Below, one piece after another: positions 18,179 through 27,672 of a stretch of DNA of 64,000 nt. The stretch is taken from NCBI GenBank assembly GCA_965237895.1, contig CBDEGR010000002.1:992001-1056000 (forward strand). Reading direction: 5' to 3'. Position numbers and translations under genes: made by a program. Every line of letters starts with the position of its first letter. Within the stretch, counting starts at the first letter, position 1. The notes under the pieces were generated by a model. It worked only from the letters and a program-made list of their open reading frames with translations, was not told where the DNA came from and did no database searches. Source of the stretch: CBDEGR01 sp965237895 (lineage in GTDB: Bacteria > Acidobacteriota > Terriglobia > UBA7540 > JAPUME01).

Positions 18179-19239
18179 CGAGACCCCGGTAGCCCCCTCC
18201 CGGAAGAGGGCGGGGCGGCTTCTTCGTCGAGCTCAGGCCGTCCCAGCAACCGCCGATAGATGTTCGCCAGCCGGCGGGCGACGCGCTCCACCGAAAGTCC
18301 CGAGACGCGCTCCCGGCCTCCGCTGCGGCGCGGCGCGGAACACACTTCGACGATCTTTTCCGCCAAGGCGAGCGGCGAGGAGGCACAGAGGTGGCAGCCC
18401 TCGACGCCGTCGAACATCTCCGGCACGTCGCCGACTCGGACGGAGACGATCGGCAGGTTCACGCTCATGGCTTCCTTGACGGCGTTCGGCGATCCTTCCG
18501 AGTAAGAGGCAAGCACCAGCACATCGGCGGCGTTCATCCAGACGGCAAGCTCCGTCTGGAGTGCGTGAAAGACGGGGAGAATCTCAAGCTGGGGAAGTTG
18601 CTGGCCTGCCCGTCGGACGGCCTCCTCGACGAGGACGAAATGTTTGTGCGGCCTTATCGGATCATACGGGAACAGCACGTACTTCTTCTTCGGGTCGAGA
18701 CCCAGCTTACGGCAGCAGTCGTCGCGGTCCATGGGGCAAAAAAGTTCCAGGTCCACACCGTTGCCCATGACAATCGCTTCGGGCCACTCGACCCGCCGCC
18801 GCATCTGCTCGCTCATGACGATAACGGCGTCGGCGCGGCGCGCCAGCCAACGGGAGCTGTCCTGGTAGAAGTGTCCGAGCGGGCTGTTGCGGCCGTAGGC
18901 GTCGGGCTGGCCGAGAACGTCGTCGCCGATCAGCGAAACAACCAACGGGTACCGCTGCTGGAGGCGCGCGATCAACCCCGCCAGGCCGAAGTGGGCATGG
19001 ACCAAGTCGTAGGGCTTGCTGCGCAGTTTCCGCCACAGGTCGAAGGGGCTGCGCAGGTAGTTGAGTTTCGATTCCCGCCCGTTGATAAACAGGACGTCGG
19101 GTTCGACGCCTTCGGGCGCGAGCGAATCGATCTGGGCTTTGATGGCGTTTCCGTATGCCGGGTAGCCGGGATAGGGGTAGAGGTTCGTCACCATCAGGAC
19201 GCGGATGGGCTTCTGGTTCGATGAATGCGAAACGGGCAT
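18175..19239 (-). CDS. GT4-family glycosyltransferase
   Basis: 354 residues with an N-terminal VLMVTNLYPYPGYPAYG, the DLVHAHFGLAG acceptor-side motif, VMGNGVDLELFCP and a donor-side region VLVLASYSEGSPNAVKEAMSVNLPIVS. This is the EX7E-like GT4 signature. A Ser/Pro-rich, probably disordered C-terminal tail follows. First of three genes joined by ATGA overlaps; transfers a sugar from a nucleotide donor during polysaccharide assembly. Confidence 0.9.
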   Translation of the reverse strand: MPVSHSSNQKPIRVLMVTNLYPYPGYPAYGNAIKAQIDSLAPEGVEPDVLFINGRESKLNYLRSPFDLWRKLRSKPYDLVHAHFGLAGLIARLQQRYPLVVSLIGDDVLGQPDAYGRNSPLGHFYQDSSRWLARRADAVIVMSEQMRRRVEWPEAIVMGNGVDLELFCPMDRDDCCRKLGLDPKKKYVLFPYDPIRPHKHFVLVEEAVRRAGQQLPQLEILPVFHALQTELAVWMNAADVLVLASYSEGSPNAVKEAMSVNLPIVSVRVGDVPEMFDGVEGCHLCASSPLALAEKIVEVCSAPRRSGGRERVSGLSVERVARRLANIYRRLLGRPELDEEAAPPSSGRGLPGSR

Positions 19240-19296
19240 TCCAATTCCACTCTCCCAAGATTGTTCGAAAACGCGAAGCGCTTTCCGTTATTTGTA

Positions 19297-20133
19297 TCAC
19301 GAATTGCGGGTTTCGTGGACATCAGGCGCTGCCGGGTCGGGCCTGAGCCTGCCCGGTTTGAATCCGACGGCGAAGATGGTGGGGGAAGTCAGCCGGCAGT
19401 GGGGGCGGAACGGCAGCAGGCGGAAGAAGAGAGAGAGCAGCCCGTTCCCCGCGCGCGTCAACCGGGGGAGCAGGCCGCGCAGGGGCCGGGGCCAGCGTTG
19501 GACTCCGGTCCAGTCGGCGTCGGTCCCGATGTGGAGATAGAAACTTCCCAAATATCCGGCCTCGACTCGTTCCAAACCGAGCGCCACCAAATGGCTCCGG
19601 AGATCATCCTTGTGTAAGGCTTTATGTTTTGCCCAATGGGGCGCAGCCAGGTGTTTCATCAAATGTCCGTAAACGCCGAGGAGGTTCGGCACGGCGACCA
19701 CCAGGACGCCGCCTGGACACAAGAGGCGAAGGTGCTCGGCGAGGACCGCGCGGGTGTCGTCGAAGTGCTCGATGAGGCCGAACGAGAAGGTCAAGTCGAA
19801 CGAGCTCGGCGGAAGGGAAGAGGAGAAGAGGTCTTCACAAATGATCCGGCCCTCGACGCCGGCCAGAGAAAAGTTCGCCTGGAGCAGGCGGCATCCGACG
19901 AAGGAGAAATCCGATCCCACCGTGGAGTATTGGAGCTTTCGTTCGAGGTAGGGAAGAATCCGGGAGCCGCCCGCTCCGAGTTCCAAAATTCCGGTCCCTT
20001 TCCCTTTACCGAACCGGCGCAGAAGACGGACAAATTCGTAATCCACGTCGCGGGTGAGAAAGCGCAGGCGTTCGGGACGGCCCGGACCCCAGTAATGAGA
20101 CTCCCAGTAGTGGACATCGGTCAGGCGTTTCAT
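19297..20133 (-). CDS. Class I SAM-dependent methyltransferase
   Basis: 278 residues. SAM motif I appears as ILELGAGGSRILPYLE, the acidic loop GSDFSFVG, and motif IV/post-I as SFDLTFSFGLIEHFDD. The C-terminal half has WTGVQRWPRPLR and a basic hydrophobic tail, so it may associate with the membrane. Lies between the flippase and the GT4; likely methylates a sugar or lipid-linked intermediate. Confidence 0.85.
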   Translation of the reverse strand: MKRLTDVHYWESHYWGPGRPERLRFLTRDVDYEFVRLLRRFGKGKGTGILELGAGGSRILPYLERKLQYSTVGSDFSFVGCRLLQANFSLAGVEGRIICEDLFSSSLPPSSFDLTFSFGLIEHFDDTRAVLAEHLRLLCPGGVLVVAVPNLLGVYGHLMKHLAAPHWAKHKALHKDDLRSHLVALGLERVEAGYLGSFYLHIGTDADWTGVQRWPRPLRGLLPRLTRAGNGLLSLFFRLLPFRPHCRLTSPTIFAVGFKPGRLRPDPAAPDVHETRNS

Positions 20134-20142
20134 GGTTCGGAA

Positions 20143-21681
20143 CTAAGGCGATATTTTGTTCGGCGGCAAGGGCAGGTGAACGAACCGGATCAGGCCCAAA
20201 ACAAGAAGGTAGACCAAGCTTCCGGCCCCGCACACTCCGAGAAGAAAAACAAAATTGGCGAATCCTGTGGCCGGGACCGGCAAGAAAATTCGCAGGAAGC
20301 CGACCGTAAGGGTTGCGAAAACCGTCCCGGGCAGAATCAGCAACCCGAGGCGGGTCGTCAATGCGGCCAGGATAGACCGAAGGTTTCCGGGGTTTCGAAC
20401 GATTACGACCAGAACCGTCAGCGCCAAAGCGGCCAGCAATCCCAGCGGAATACTTATTACGGAAAATCCCATCAGATAAAAAACAATGTAGAAGACGGCG
20501 GCCGAGAGAGCCTGTAAAAGAAAGAGCCGATAGAAGAGCCAACTTTCTCCCCGCGCGAAGAAATAGAAATTCAGGCTGCGCAGAAATGCGTAGAAGATCA
20601 GACTCAGGCTGTACCAAAAGAAGACCTGGGCCATGATCTCGGTGGCCGCCGAAGTAAAACGCCCGCGCTGGAAGATGAACCGGATAATTTCCTGATCCAA
20701 GAGCAAGCAGAATACGGTCAAAGGGCAGATGAGGGTGAAGATCAGCTCCAGCGTATGACGAAACGTGCGTTGGCCTTCCTTGGAGCTCTTCCGCGCCGAA
20801 GCCTGGGAAAGGGAAGAGAGAACGGCGGTGCCGAAGCTCCCGGCCACGACCTCGGCCAGGGTCGAGAGGATCTTGAATCCGTAGTTGAGGGCGGTAATCG
20901 TGCCGGCGGGCAGGAATGAGGCCACGGCGCGCTCGACCAGGACCAATCCTTGCCAAGTGCCGGCGGACAAGAGTTGAACGCCGGTGGCTTCGCGGAGCCG
21001 TCGGAAAGCTTCGCCGCGTGTGAACCCGGAGCCCGGACGTCGATAGCCGAAGGAGAACAACAGTTGCGCGGTAAGGACGGTGAGTTGGACTACGTAGCCC
21101 AGCAGGTATCCCAGAACAATGCTGTGCATGCCGTAGGAGCGGAAGCTGGTCCAGATGACGAGGACCACCACGGTATTCCGAAAGAAACCGGCGGCGGCGG
21201 CAACGGCGAATCGTTGCCGGGAGTAGAGAAAAGAGCGGATCACCTCTCCGACGGCGGCGGGAACAATGATCAGAAAGAGCCAAAGGCTCAGTTGAGCAGC
21301 CTGTTCTTGTTGGGGAACCTCCAAGCCCGGCGCAATGATGCGAATCAGAAAACCCGACCCAGCCATACCGACCAACACCATCAAGCCTGTTCCGAAAAAC
21401 ACAATCCTGAGGATGGCGTGGAACCCGTCCCAGAGATTTTTCTCTCCTTCCTGCACTTTGATGGAGGTGAAGAAGGGAACCAGGGAGAACTGCCCGGTGG
21501 AGTGAATCAGATTGGCGATGATGTAGGGCAGGGTAAAGGCCACGTAGAAGGTGTCGGAGGAGGCCGAGAGGCCCAGATTGGCGGCGATTGTGGTTTCGAC
21601 CACCACACCGACCAGGCTTCCCAGCAGAGAGAAAAACGCCACGGGAGTAAAGTGCCGAAGAATTTGAGGCTTACTTAGCAT
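20143..21681 (-). CDS. MurJ/Wzx-like lipid-linked oligosaccharide flippase
   Basis: 512 residues with about 14 membrane helices. MVF/MurJ features: SLVGVVVETTIAANLGLSA, DTFYVAFTLPYIIANL, LSLWLFLIIVPAAVGEV, and a loop GTITALNYGFKI followed by STLAEVVAGSFGTAVL. In this position, beside an O-antigen ligase and sugar transferases, it most likely flips the polysaccharide precursor rather than being the housekeeping MurJ. The O-antigen ligase gene overlaps its start by 11 bases. Confidence 0.85.
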   Translation of the reverse strand: MLSKPQILRHFTPVAFFSLLGSLVGVVVETTIAANLGLSASSDTFYVAFTLPYIIANLIHSTGQFSLVPFFTSIKVQEGEKNLWDGFHAILRIVFFGTGLMVLVGMAGSGFLIRIIAPGLEVPQQEQAAQLSLWLFLIIVPAAVGEVIRSFLYSRQRFAVAAAAGFFRNTVVVLVIWTSFRSYGMHSIVLGYLLGYVVQLTVLTAQLLFSFGYRRPGSGFTRGEAFRRLREATGVQLLSAGTWQGLVLVERAVASFLPAGTITALNYGFKILSTLAEVVAGSFGTAVLSSLSQASARKSSKEGQRTFRHTLELIFTLICPLTVFCLLLDQEIIRFIFQRGRFTSAATEIMAQVFFWYSLSLIFYAFLRSLNFYFFARGESWLFYRLFLLQALSAAVFYIVFYLMGFSVISIPLGLLAALALTVLVVIVRNPGNLRSILAALTTRLGLLILPGTVFATLTVGFLRIFLPVPATGFANFVFLLGVCGAGSLVYLLVLGLIRFVHLPLPPNKISP

Positions 21682-22969
21682 TCTTCCTTTCGGTGGCGGG
21701 TGAGGTGTCCGGGTCCGGCGAAGAATCTTTCAGCGTCTCTGCCGCAGCGTAGGGAGCGGAAACCAGGAACAGAAACAGCATCAGGGGTTCGGAAGAGCCG
21801 AAATTGAATTCAAACATACCATGTACCAAAAAAGCCAGCCATGCAGCCAGTGCGCCTGCGGCGATCCAAGCATTGCCTTCGGCATCATCGTCCCTTCCCA
21901 GCCGCCTGCGAAGCCTGAAGATCTGCCGGCCCCAAAGCGCCATCAACCATATCCAGGCAGCCAAACTCGGCAAACCCTGCGACGCGGCAATTTGCAACAC
22001 GTTGTTGTGCAGGTGGCCGTGGTAGCCCTTGATCGGCTCCGTCCCGGCGGGTAAGTAGGATTCATAGAGTTCCTCCACACGGTTCGGCCCGATGCCCAGC
22101 CAGGGATGCTCTCGGATCATGTTCCAGCCTACCTGAGCCATCTCGAAGCGGATGTTGATGGAGGGATCCTCACCGGGACGGAAGAGGGAAAGGACTCTTT
22201 CCCGAACCAACGAGTGAGAGACCAGGACCACCGCCAGCCCCACGACAGGAAGTCCCAACAGGAGTTTGGGCCGCTTCAGGGAGAGCAGGAGCACGACCCC
22301 GGCCGCGGCGCCCAGCCAAGCGCCGCGTGTGAAGCTGAGGATTAATGAGACCGTCACCACAAACAGGACGATTCCCCATTTGACTTTCGGCCGCCAAAGG
22401 ACAAACGCCGCCAAGACGGCCAGCACCATCATCTGCTGGCCGGAGTAGTCCATCCAGTGGCCCAGGAAACCTTTGGCGCGCGTATAGGTCATCGTAAAAT
22501 AGAAATCCTCCGGGTTGAGGTCGCGCGCATGAAGATACTGAAGAAGAACCTGCCTGGCGGCGACGATACCGACCAGGGCGGCTTCCACAAAGAGAACCTT
22601 CAAGAGAAAGACCAGATGGCGGCGCGTGACAATAAGGTTTACCGTGAGCCATAGGATTACGAAGAGAACCAGCTTGCGGGCCGCGTAGATGCTCAGGGAC
22701 AGGTTGCCGGAGAAGAAGACCGAGAGCAGCGTCGTCGCACAGAAGAAGAGCAACGGCAGCCACACCTGCGGGATAGAAACCCGGGGCCTGTTTTTTAGAT
22801 AATGAATAAGAAAAAGCACCGAGGCCAGCGTCAGGGCCGTCTGCGTGAGCGCGATCGAGAAGAGAAAAGAGAGTACCGAGAGGCTCAGCGCGAGCGAGCC
22901 GTAGCGCGCAAGGGGAGGCTCCGGGAGCGCCCGTGTGAGGGAGAATAGGATGGTCTGAGATTTCAACAC
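21671..22969 (-). CDS. O-antigen ligase / Wzy-type polymerase
   Basis: About 432 residues with 10 to 12 helices. The Wzy_C/WaaL signature region is visible: RGAWLGAAAGVVLLL, then the periplasmic loop WNMIREHPWLGIGPNRVEELYESYLP, GYHGHLHNNVLQIAASQGL. These give the R and H residues typical of O-antigen ligases. The frame is open to 23146, but its upper part overlaps the divergent methyltransferase, so I place the start at GTG 22969 (VLKSQTILFSL); the ribosome site there is weak and the start uncertain. Confidence 0.85.
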   Translation of the reverse strand: MLKSQTILFSLTRALPEPPLARYGSLALSLSVLSFLFSIALTQTALTLASVLFLIHYLKNRPRVSIPQVWLPLLFFCATTLLSVFFSGNLSLSIYAARKLVLFVILWLTVNLIVTRRHLVFLLKVLFVEAALVGIVAARQVLLQYLHARDLNPEDFYFTMTYTRAKGFLGHWMDYSGQQMMVLAVLAAFVLWRPKVKWGIVLFVVTVSLILSFTRGAWLGAAAGVVLLLSLKRPKLLLGLPVVGLAVVLVSHSLVRERVLSLFRPGEDPSINIRFEMAQVGWNMIREHPWLGIGPNRVEELYESYLPAGTEPIKGYHGHLHNNVLQIAASQGLPSLAAWIWLMALWGRQIFRLRRRLGRDDDAEGNAWIAAGALAAWLAFLVHGMFEFNFGSSEPLMLFLFLVSAPYAAAETLKDSSPDPDTSPATERKNAK

Positions 22970-23132
22970 CGAAAAGTACACACGAACTCTAGTTGATCCG
23001 GCAAGGGAATGCAAGCCAGGATTGGGGAAATTGCCCGGTCTCCTGCCTGCACCTGCTCGCCGCCGGATCGGAGTTGGAGCGGAGCGCGCGACTGGCGTAT
23101 GATTTACTCGAGGAACCCGGGGGGAGCTTTCG

Positions 23133-23826
23133 ATGCCCGATGACATCTACATCAATGGAACCTATCTACGCGGCCATCCCACCTGGCATTCGGAGGATTC
23201 TCCGTGGAAGGCGGGCCAAATCCTGCGGATGATCGAGCGAGGGAACATCCGGCCCCGAACCTTCTGCGAGGTCGGCTGCGGAGCCGGCGAGGTCTTGAAA
23301 CAATTGCAGCTGAGAATGGGAAAAGAATGCCGATTCTGTGGCTACGAAGTTTCCCCCCAAGCCTTCCAACTCTGCCAAGCGAAGGCGAACAAAAGGCTTG
23401 TTTTCCAATTGGGGAGATTTGTCGCGGGCTGAAGCCCATTTTGATCTTCTTCTGGTGATCGGTGTCATTGAACATATCGACGATTATTTTGGATTCCTGC
23501 GGGGAATCAAATCGAAAAGCGTCTACAAGATATTCCACATCCCGTTGGATCTGTCGGTGCAGGGAATTCTGCGAAACGTCCCCGGAAAAAGGCGGGCGGA
23601 GATCGGTCACCTTCACTACTTTACGAAAGCGACCACCCTTCAGTCTCTCCGCGATTGCGGGTACGAAGTTTTGGATCACTTCTACACTCCCGGATCGATG
23701 GAGCTCCCCCCTATGCCCCTTCGCACGCACATCGCAAACCTTCCGCGGCGATTCTTCTTTCCTTTGCACCGCGACATCACCGCGCTCGTCTTCGGCGGGT
23801 ACTCCTTGCTTGTGCTGGCGCGTTGA
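23133..23826 (+). pseudogene. Class I SAM methyltransferase with single-base frameshift
   Basis: ATG 23133 follows a strong GGGGGAG. The first frame gives MPDDIYINGTYLRGHPTW and SAM motif I FCEVGCGAGEVL, then CQAKANKRLVFQLG. At a GGGG run (about 23416-23419) the frame shifts by one extra base, and the next frame continues LSRAEAHFDLLLVIGVIEHID and GHLHYFTKATTLQSL to the stop at 23826. Homology runs through the break, so the lesion is recent or is a sequencing error. Resembles sugar or lipid methyltransferases near polysaccharide genes. Confidence 0.8.
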
Positions 23827-23882
23827 AGGGTCCGGCGAGATGTGTGGAGTTCGCGTTCGCCGCCGGGGAGCGGCGATGAGGA

Positions 23883-26345
23883 TCAGGCTGCGTTGTCCGA
23901 GAGTTTACAGGGGAGATTACCGGAAAGTTTCGAAGTCTTCTGCGAGGCGCGGCTTGAGGCGGATTGGTCCCCGGGTTCCTCAAGAGCCAGTTGGAGCACC
24001 TCTTCGATGGTCTTGACGAAGTGGGGCTTGATGCCGGAGAGCACATCTCCGGCAAGGTCTTCCTTCACGTTCGGCTCATTATCAGACGGCAGGAGCACGT
24101 GCTTCACGCCGGCGCGCTTGGCGGCAAGAACCTTCTCCTTAATCCCTCCGACCGGCAGCACCAGACCGCTCAAGGTGATCTCACCGGTCATGGCCAAGCG
24201 AGGCTTGATCAGCCGGGAAGTGAGGGCCGAGACGATGGCGGTCACCATGGTGACCCCTGCCGAGGGCCCGTCCTTCGGAATGGCGCCGGCCGGAACGTGC
24301 ACGTGGACGTCGTTTTTGGCGAAGAAGTCCGAATCGATCCCATACTCTTCCGCGTGCGAGCGGACCCAGGTCAGGGCCGCTTGCATCGACTCCTGCATGA
24401 CGGGGCCGACCTGGCCGGTCATTTTGAAATTCTTGCCGGCCTTCATCAGATCGACTTCGACGAACAGCACGTCCCCGCCCGTCGGAGTCCAAGCCAAGCC
24501 GACCGTTACGCCGGGCTTGCGCGTGCGGTCCACAATTTCTGTGTCCAGGCGGAAGCGGGGCACTCCCAGAAGTTCTTCCACCAGCTTGGGGACGAGTGTC
24601 ATTTTCTCTTGGGAACCCTCGGCCACGCGCCGGGCCTGCTTTCGGCAGAGGGTGGCCACTTCGCGCTCCAGGTTGCGGACGCCCGCCTCACGCGTATAGT
24701 GGCGGATGACGTGGCCCAAGGCGTCATCGGTGAACTCGATCTGATCCGGGTGGTGAAGGCCGTGCGCTTCGGTCTGCTTCCGGATTAAGTGCCGGTGGGC
24801 GATGTGAATCTTCTCCTGCTCGGTATAACCCTGTAGTTCAAGGACCTCCATGCGGTCGAGCAGCGCCGGAGGAATGGTATCGAGCACGTTCGCCGTGCAG
24901 ATAAACAGGACCGAGGAGAGGTCGAAAGGCACGTCCAGATAGTTGTCGCGGAACGAGCTGTTCTGTTCCGGGTCGAGCACTTCGAGCAGCGCCGAAGAGG
25001 GATCGCCGCGGAAGTCGCGGCCGATCTTGTCCACCTCGTCGAGCATGAAGATGGGGTCGCACGTCTCAGCGCGGCGGATGCCTTGGATGATCTGGCCTGG
25101 CAGCGCGCCGATGTAGGTCCGCCGGTGGCCGCGGATTTCCGCCTCGTCGTGGATGCCGCCGAGCGACATACGGGCGAACTTCCGGTCGAGCGCCCTGGCG
25201 ATGGATTTTCCCAGTGAGGTCTTGCCGACGCCCGGCGGTCCGACGAAGCAGAGAATCGGACCTTTCATCTCCGGCTTGAGCTTCAGGACGGCGAGATATT
25301 CGAGAATCCGCTCTTTGATCTTTTCCAGGTCCCAGTGATCTTCGTCGAGGGTCTGCTTGGCCTTTGCCAAGTCGATCTTGAGTTTGCCGACCTTGTTCCA
25401 GGGCAGGGTGACGAGCCAGTCAAGGTAGGTTCGGGTGACGGTGTAATCGGCGGCGGCCGGGTTCATCTTGGCCAGCCGCTTCAGCTCGCGGTGGGCCTCC
25501 TTTTTGGCCTCTTCGTTCATGCCGGCTATGTCGATCTTCCTTCGTAGATCGTCGACGTCCTGCTGTTCGTCGGCTTCGCCCAGCTCTTTCTGAATGGCCT
25601 TCATCTGTTCGCGCAGGAAGTATTCGCGCTGGTTCTGGGTGACCTGGTCCTGGACGTCAGATTGAATCTTGGAGCGAATCTGCTGCACTTCGAGCTCGCG
25701 CGCCAGGGGGCGGTGCAGACGGTCGAGACGGGCTTGCAGGTCCAGGCTTTCGAGCAGTTCCTGCTTCTCCGTGGTGGGGAGCGACGGAAGGTTGGCGGTA
25801 ATGAAATCGGAAAGCCGGCCCGGGTCGTCGATGTTCATCACCACGGTCTGTAGGTCATCCGACAAGGAGGGCGAGAGCCGCACGATTTCCTGAAACATGG
25901 AGATGATGCTGCGGACCAGAGCTTCAAAATCGGGCTTCCCATCGGTAGGTTCCACGTCGTGGAGCGTCCGTACGCGCGAGACTAAAAATGGTTCGGTCTG
26001 GATTGCCTCTTCGAGCGAGATTCGGTTCATGCCTTCGACGAAGATGAAGAGGCTCTGGTTGGGGAGCTTGATGACTTTATGGACGTAGGCGGAGGTGCCG
26101 ACGCGGTACATATCCACCGGCTTCGGATTGTCGGTTCGGGGGTCGCGCTGGACGACCACGCCGATAAACCGGTCTTCCTCGGGCAGGTCGTTGATAAGCT
26201 GCAACGAGCTCGGCCGTCCCACCGTCAGCGGCAGAATGGCGTTCGGGAACAGAATGATGTCACGAACCGGAAGGATCGGCAACTCGTTCAGATCCGCCGG
26301 AGGTTTCGCTTTGGTTAGGGTTCCCAGGCCGGTATCCTGACTCAT
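23883..26345 (-). CDS. lon: ATP-dependent protease Lon
   Basis: 820 residues from ATG 26345 (MSQDTGLG), preceded by GAGG at 6 bases; the ATG at 26393 adds an unsupported extension. N-terminal substrate domain (LPILPVRDIILFPN), Walker A GPPGVGKTS, Walker B IFMLDEVDKIG, and the Ser/Lys dyad: S695 in KDGPSAG and K738 in GGIKEKVLAA. Degrades misfolded and regulatory proteins in the cytoplasm. The C-terminal tail after the protease domain (SASSRASQKTS...) is longer than usual and Ser-rich. Confidence 0.96.
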   Translation of the reverse strand: MSQDTGLGTLTKAKPPADLNELPILPVRDIILFPNAILPLTVGRPSSLQLINDLPEEDRFIGVVVQRDPRTDNPKPVDMYRVGTSAYVHKVIKLPNQSLFIFVEGMNRISLEEAIQTEPFLVSRVRTLHDVEPTDGKPDFEALVRSIISMFQEIVRLSPSLSDDLQTVVMNIDDPGRLSDFITANLPSLPTTEKQELLESLDLQARLDRLHRPLARELEVQQIRSKIQSDVQDQVTQNQREYFLREQMKAIQKELGEADEQQDVDDLRRKIDIAGMNEEAKKEAHRELKRLAKMNPAAADYTVTRTYLDWLVTLPWNKVGKLKIDLAKAKQTLDEDHWDLEKIKERILEYLAVLKLKPEMKGPILCFVGPPGVGKTSLGKSIARALDRKFARMSLGGIHDEAEIRGHRRTYIGALPGQIIQGIRRAETCDPIFMLDEVDKIGRDFRGDPSSALLEVLDPEQNSSFRDNYLDVPFDLSSVLFICTANVLDTIPPALLDRMEVLELQGYTEQEKIHIAHRHLIRKQTEAHGLHHPDQIEFTDDALGHVIRHYTREAGVRNLEREVATLCRKQARRVAEGSQEKMTLVPKLVEELLGVPRFRLDTEIVDRTRKPGVTVGLAWTPTGGDVLFVEVDLMKAGKNFKMTGQVGPVMQESMQAALTWVRSHAEEYGIDSDFFAKNDVHVHVPAGAIPKDGPSAGVTMVTAIVSALTSRLIKPRLAMTGEITLSGLVLPVGGIKEKVLAAKRAGVKHVLLPSDNEPNVKEDLAGDVLSGIKPHFVKTIEEVLQLALEEPGDQSASSRASQKTSKLSGNLPCKLSDNAA

Positions 26346-26399
26346 CAAACCTCGATTTTCTACGCCAAAAAAATTAAGAACAGCAGCGTCCACCTGCGT

Positions 26400-26405
26400 A
26401 TTATA
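26400..26405 (-). promoter_or_regulatory. Likely -10 box of lon
   Basis: The minus strand reads TATAAT here, 55 bases above the lon start, inside an AT-rich stretch. No good -35 hexamer is seen 16-18 bases upstream. Placement is by eye. Confidence 0.45.
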
Positions 26406-26442
26406 TCATTAAAAGTAATATCGGCATTTCGGAAGGGAAAAG

Positions 26443-26460
26443 TAAGGCCGATCGGCCTTA
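26443..26460. promoter_or_regulatory. 18-bp perfect palindrome upstream of lon
   Basis: TAAGGCCGATCGGCCTTA is perfectly self-complementary. It lies about 40 bases above the putative lon -10 box and about 160 bases before the divergent gene at 26617. It could bind a dimeric regulator; there is no loop or T-run typical of a terminator. Confidence 0.4.
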
Positions 26461-26616
26461 AACTCTCCGTGGACTCTTCCCAGGCGGAGGATATCCAGGC
26501 GGCCGAAGCGGTTAACTTTTAGATAATAAACGGCATCGAACTATATTTGGATGCATGAAGTCCAAATTAGTTTCGTTTCTTTAAAAAATGTCGTTTCCGG
26601 AGGGGGCCGTAACGCA

Positions 26617-27603
26617 ATGTTCTTCCGATCTCGCAATTGGCAGCGGAGCGTGGCAGGTTTTCTTGGAATTCTGGTTCTGGCGGTATGCGGGGTGGCGCCG
26701 TCTTCCATGAAAGGCTTATGTCCGCCGCAAGAGGATGACCCCGATCTTGAGGTTGAGGACCTTGAGGAGCCTCAGGATTGGGGGACTTGGGCCGTAATCC
26801 TGATGGATGAGATTTTAAACGCTCCGAATCCGGCGGCCCGGGATCACCTGCTGCGGTCAGGATTTGCCGCCGGGTCCGGCATCATTCTCCAATTGGAGAA
26901 GGCTTTGGCCGACGACCGCACGGCAGAATTTGCCGCTCAGTTGCTGGCTTTTTTCGGAAGCGACCGGGCGCTGAACGTCTTGCAGAAGCTCGAAAAGGAC
27001 CCCCGCGACCTGGCCCTGCGCCGGTTTTTCTATGGGGCTTTGGGAGAATTCAACACGCCCAACAGCCGGGGAAAACTGCTCCAGGTGGTCTCTCAGGCCA
27101 ACAGTGAACAGGACGTGGCCGTGACGGAGATGGCCATCCTGGCCCTGACCGTGGCTTCCGACCCGGCCGCTGCAGGGCGGCTGAAGGAGCTCTCTTCCGG
27201 CATGGAGAGCATTTTGATTCAGGATGAGTTGCAGAGTGCCGTCGAAGTGATGGACATCCGTGCCGGATATCTGGAGCGGGCGAGGAAGGAATTTCCTGAC
27301 GGATTTTCGGTCCAACAGGCAGTGGAGGGCTACTTTATTGGCGCCGGTGTTGGCGATGCGGCAACGGGCCGCGGGCCGGGGGGGACTCGCCCGGGGAGCG
27401 CGTTGCCGCCGGTGAAGCTCCACATCGAGAACCTTACCTTTTCCCCCAATTCGTTGCGAGTCCTGGCGCGTGTCCGTTTAGCGGACCCGGAGGGCAGCGC
27501 CTCTTACGATTTGGTGTTGCAGCAGCGGCTCGGCTCCTGGGAGATAGCCAGCGTCTGGACCGTTTCGGTGGACCGGAATACGCGAGTTTTCCAGTTACCT
27601 TGA
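26617..27603 (+). CDS. Secreted helical-repeat protein, unknown function
   Basis: 328 residues from ATG 26617, preceded by GGAGGGGG; the frame is open upstream to 26551 but that part is not signal-like. Signal peptide GFLGILVLAVCGVAP, then an acidic linker (EDDPDLEVEDLEEPQDW) and HEAT-like helical repeats (AAQLLAFFGSDRALNVLQKLEKDP, shown in part; MAILALTVASDPAAAGRLKEL). The last 70 residues are beta-rich (VKLHIENLTFSPNSLRVLARV). Probably periplasmic. A second HEAT-like gene lies convergent to it. No family assigned. Confidence 0.75.
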   Translation: MFFRSRNWQRSVAGFLGILVLAVCGVAPSSMKGLCPPQEDDPDLEVEDLEEPQDWGTWAVILMDEILNAPNPAARDHLLRSGFAAGSGIILQLEKALADDRTAEFAAQLLAFFGSDRALNVLQKLEKDPRDLALRRFFYGALGEFNTPNSRGKLLQVVSQANSEQDVAVTEMAILALTVASDPAAAGRLKELSSGMESILIQDELQSAVEVMDIRAGYLERARKEFPDGFSVQQAVEGYFIGAGVGDAATGRGPGGTRPGSALPPVKLHIENLTFSPNSLRVLARVRLADPEGSASYDLVLQQRLGSWEIASVWTVSVDRNTRVFQLP

Positions 27604-27672
27604 TCTTGTCCGAACTCCGATTCCCTCTCCGAAATCGAACCGGGACCCTTGCGAGGAGGGGATTTTTTCTGC

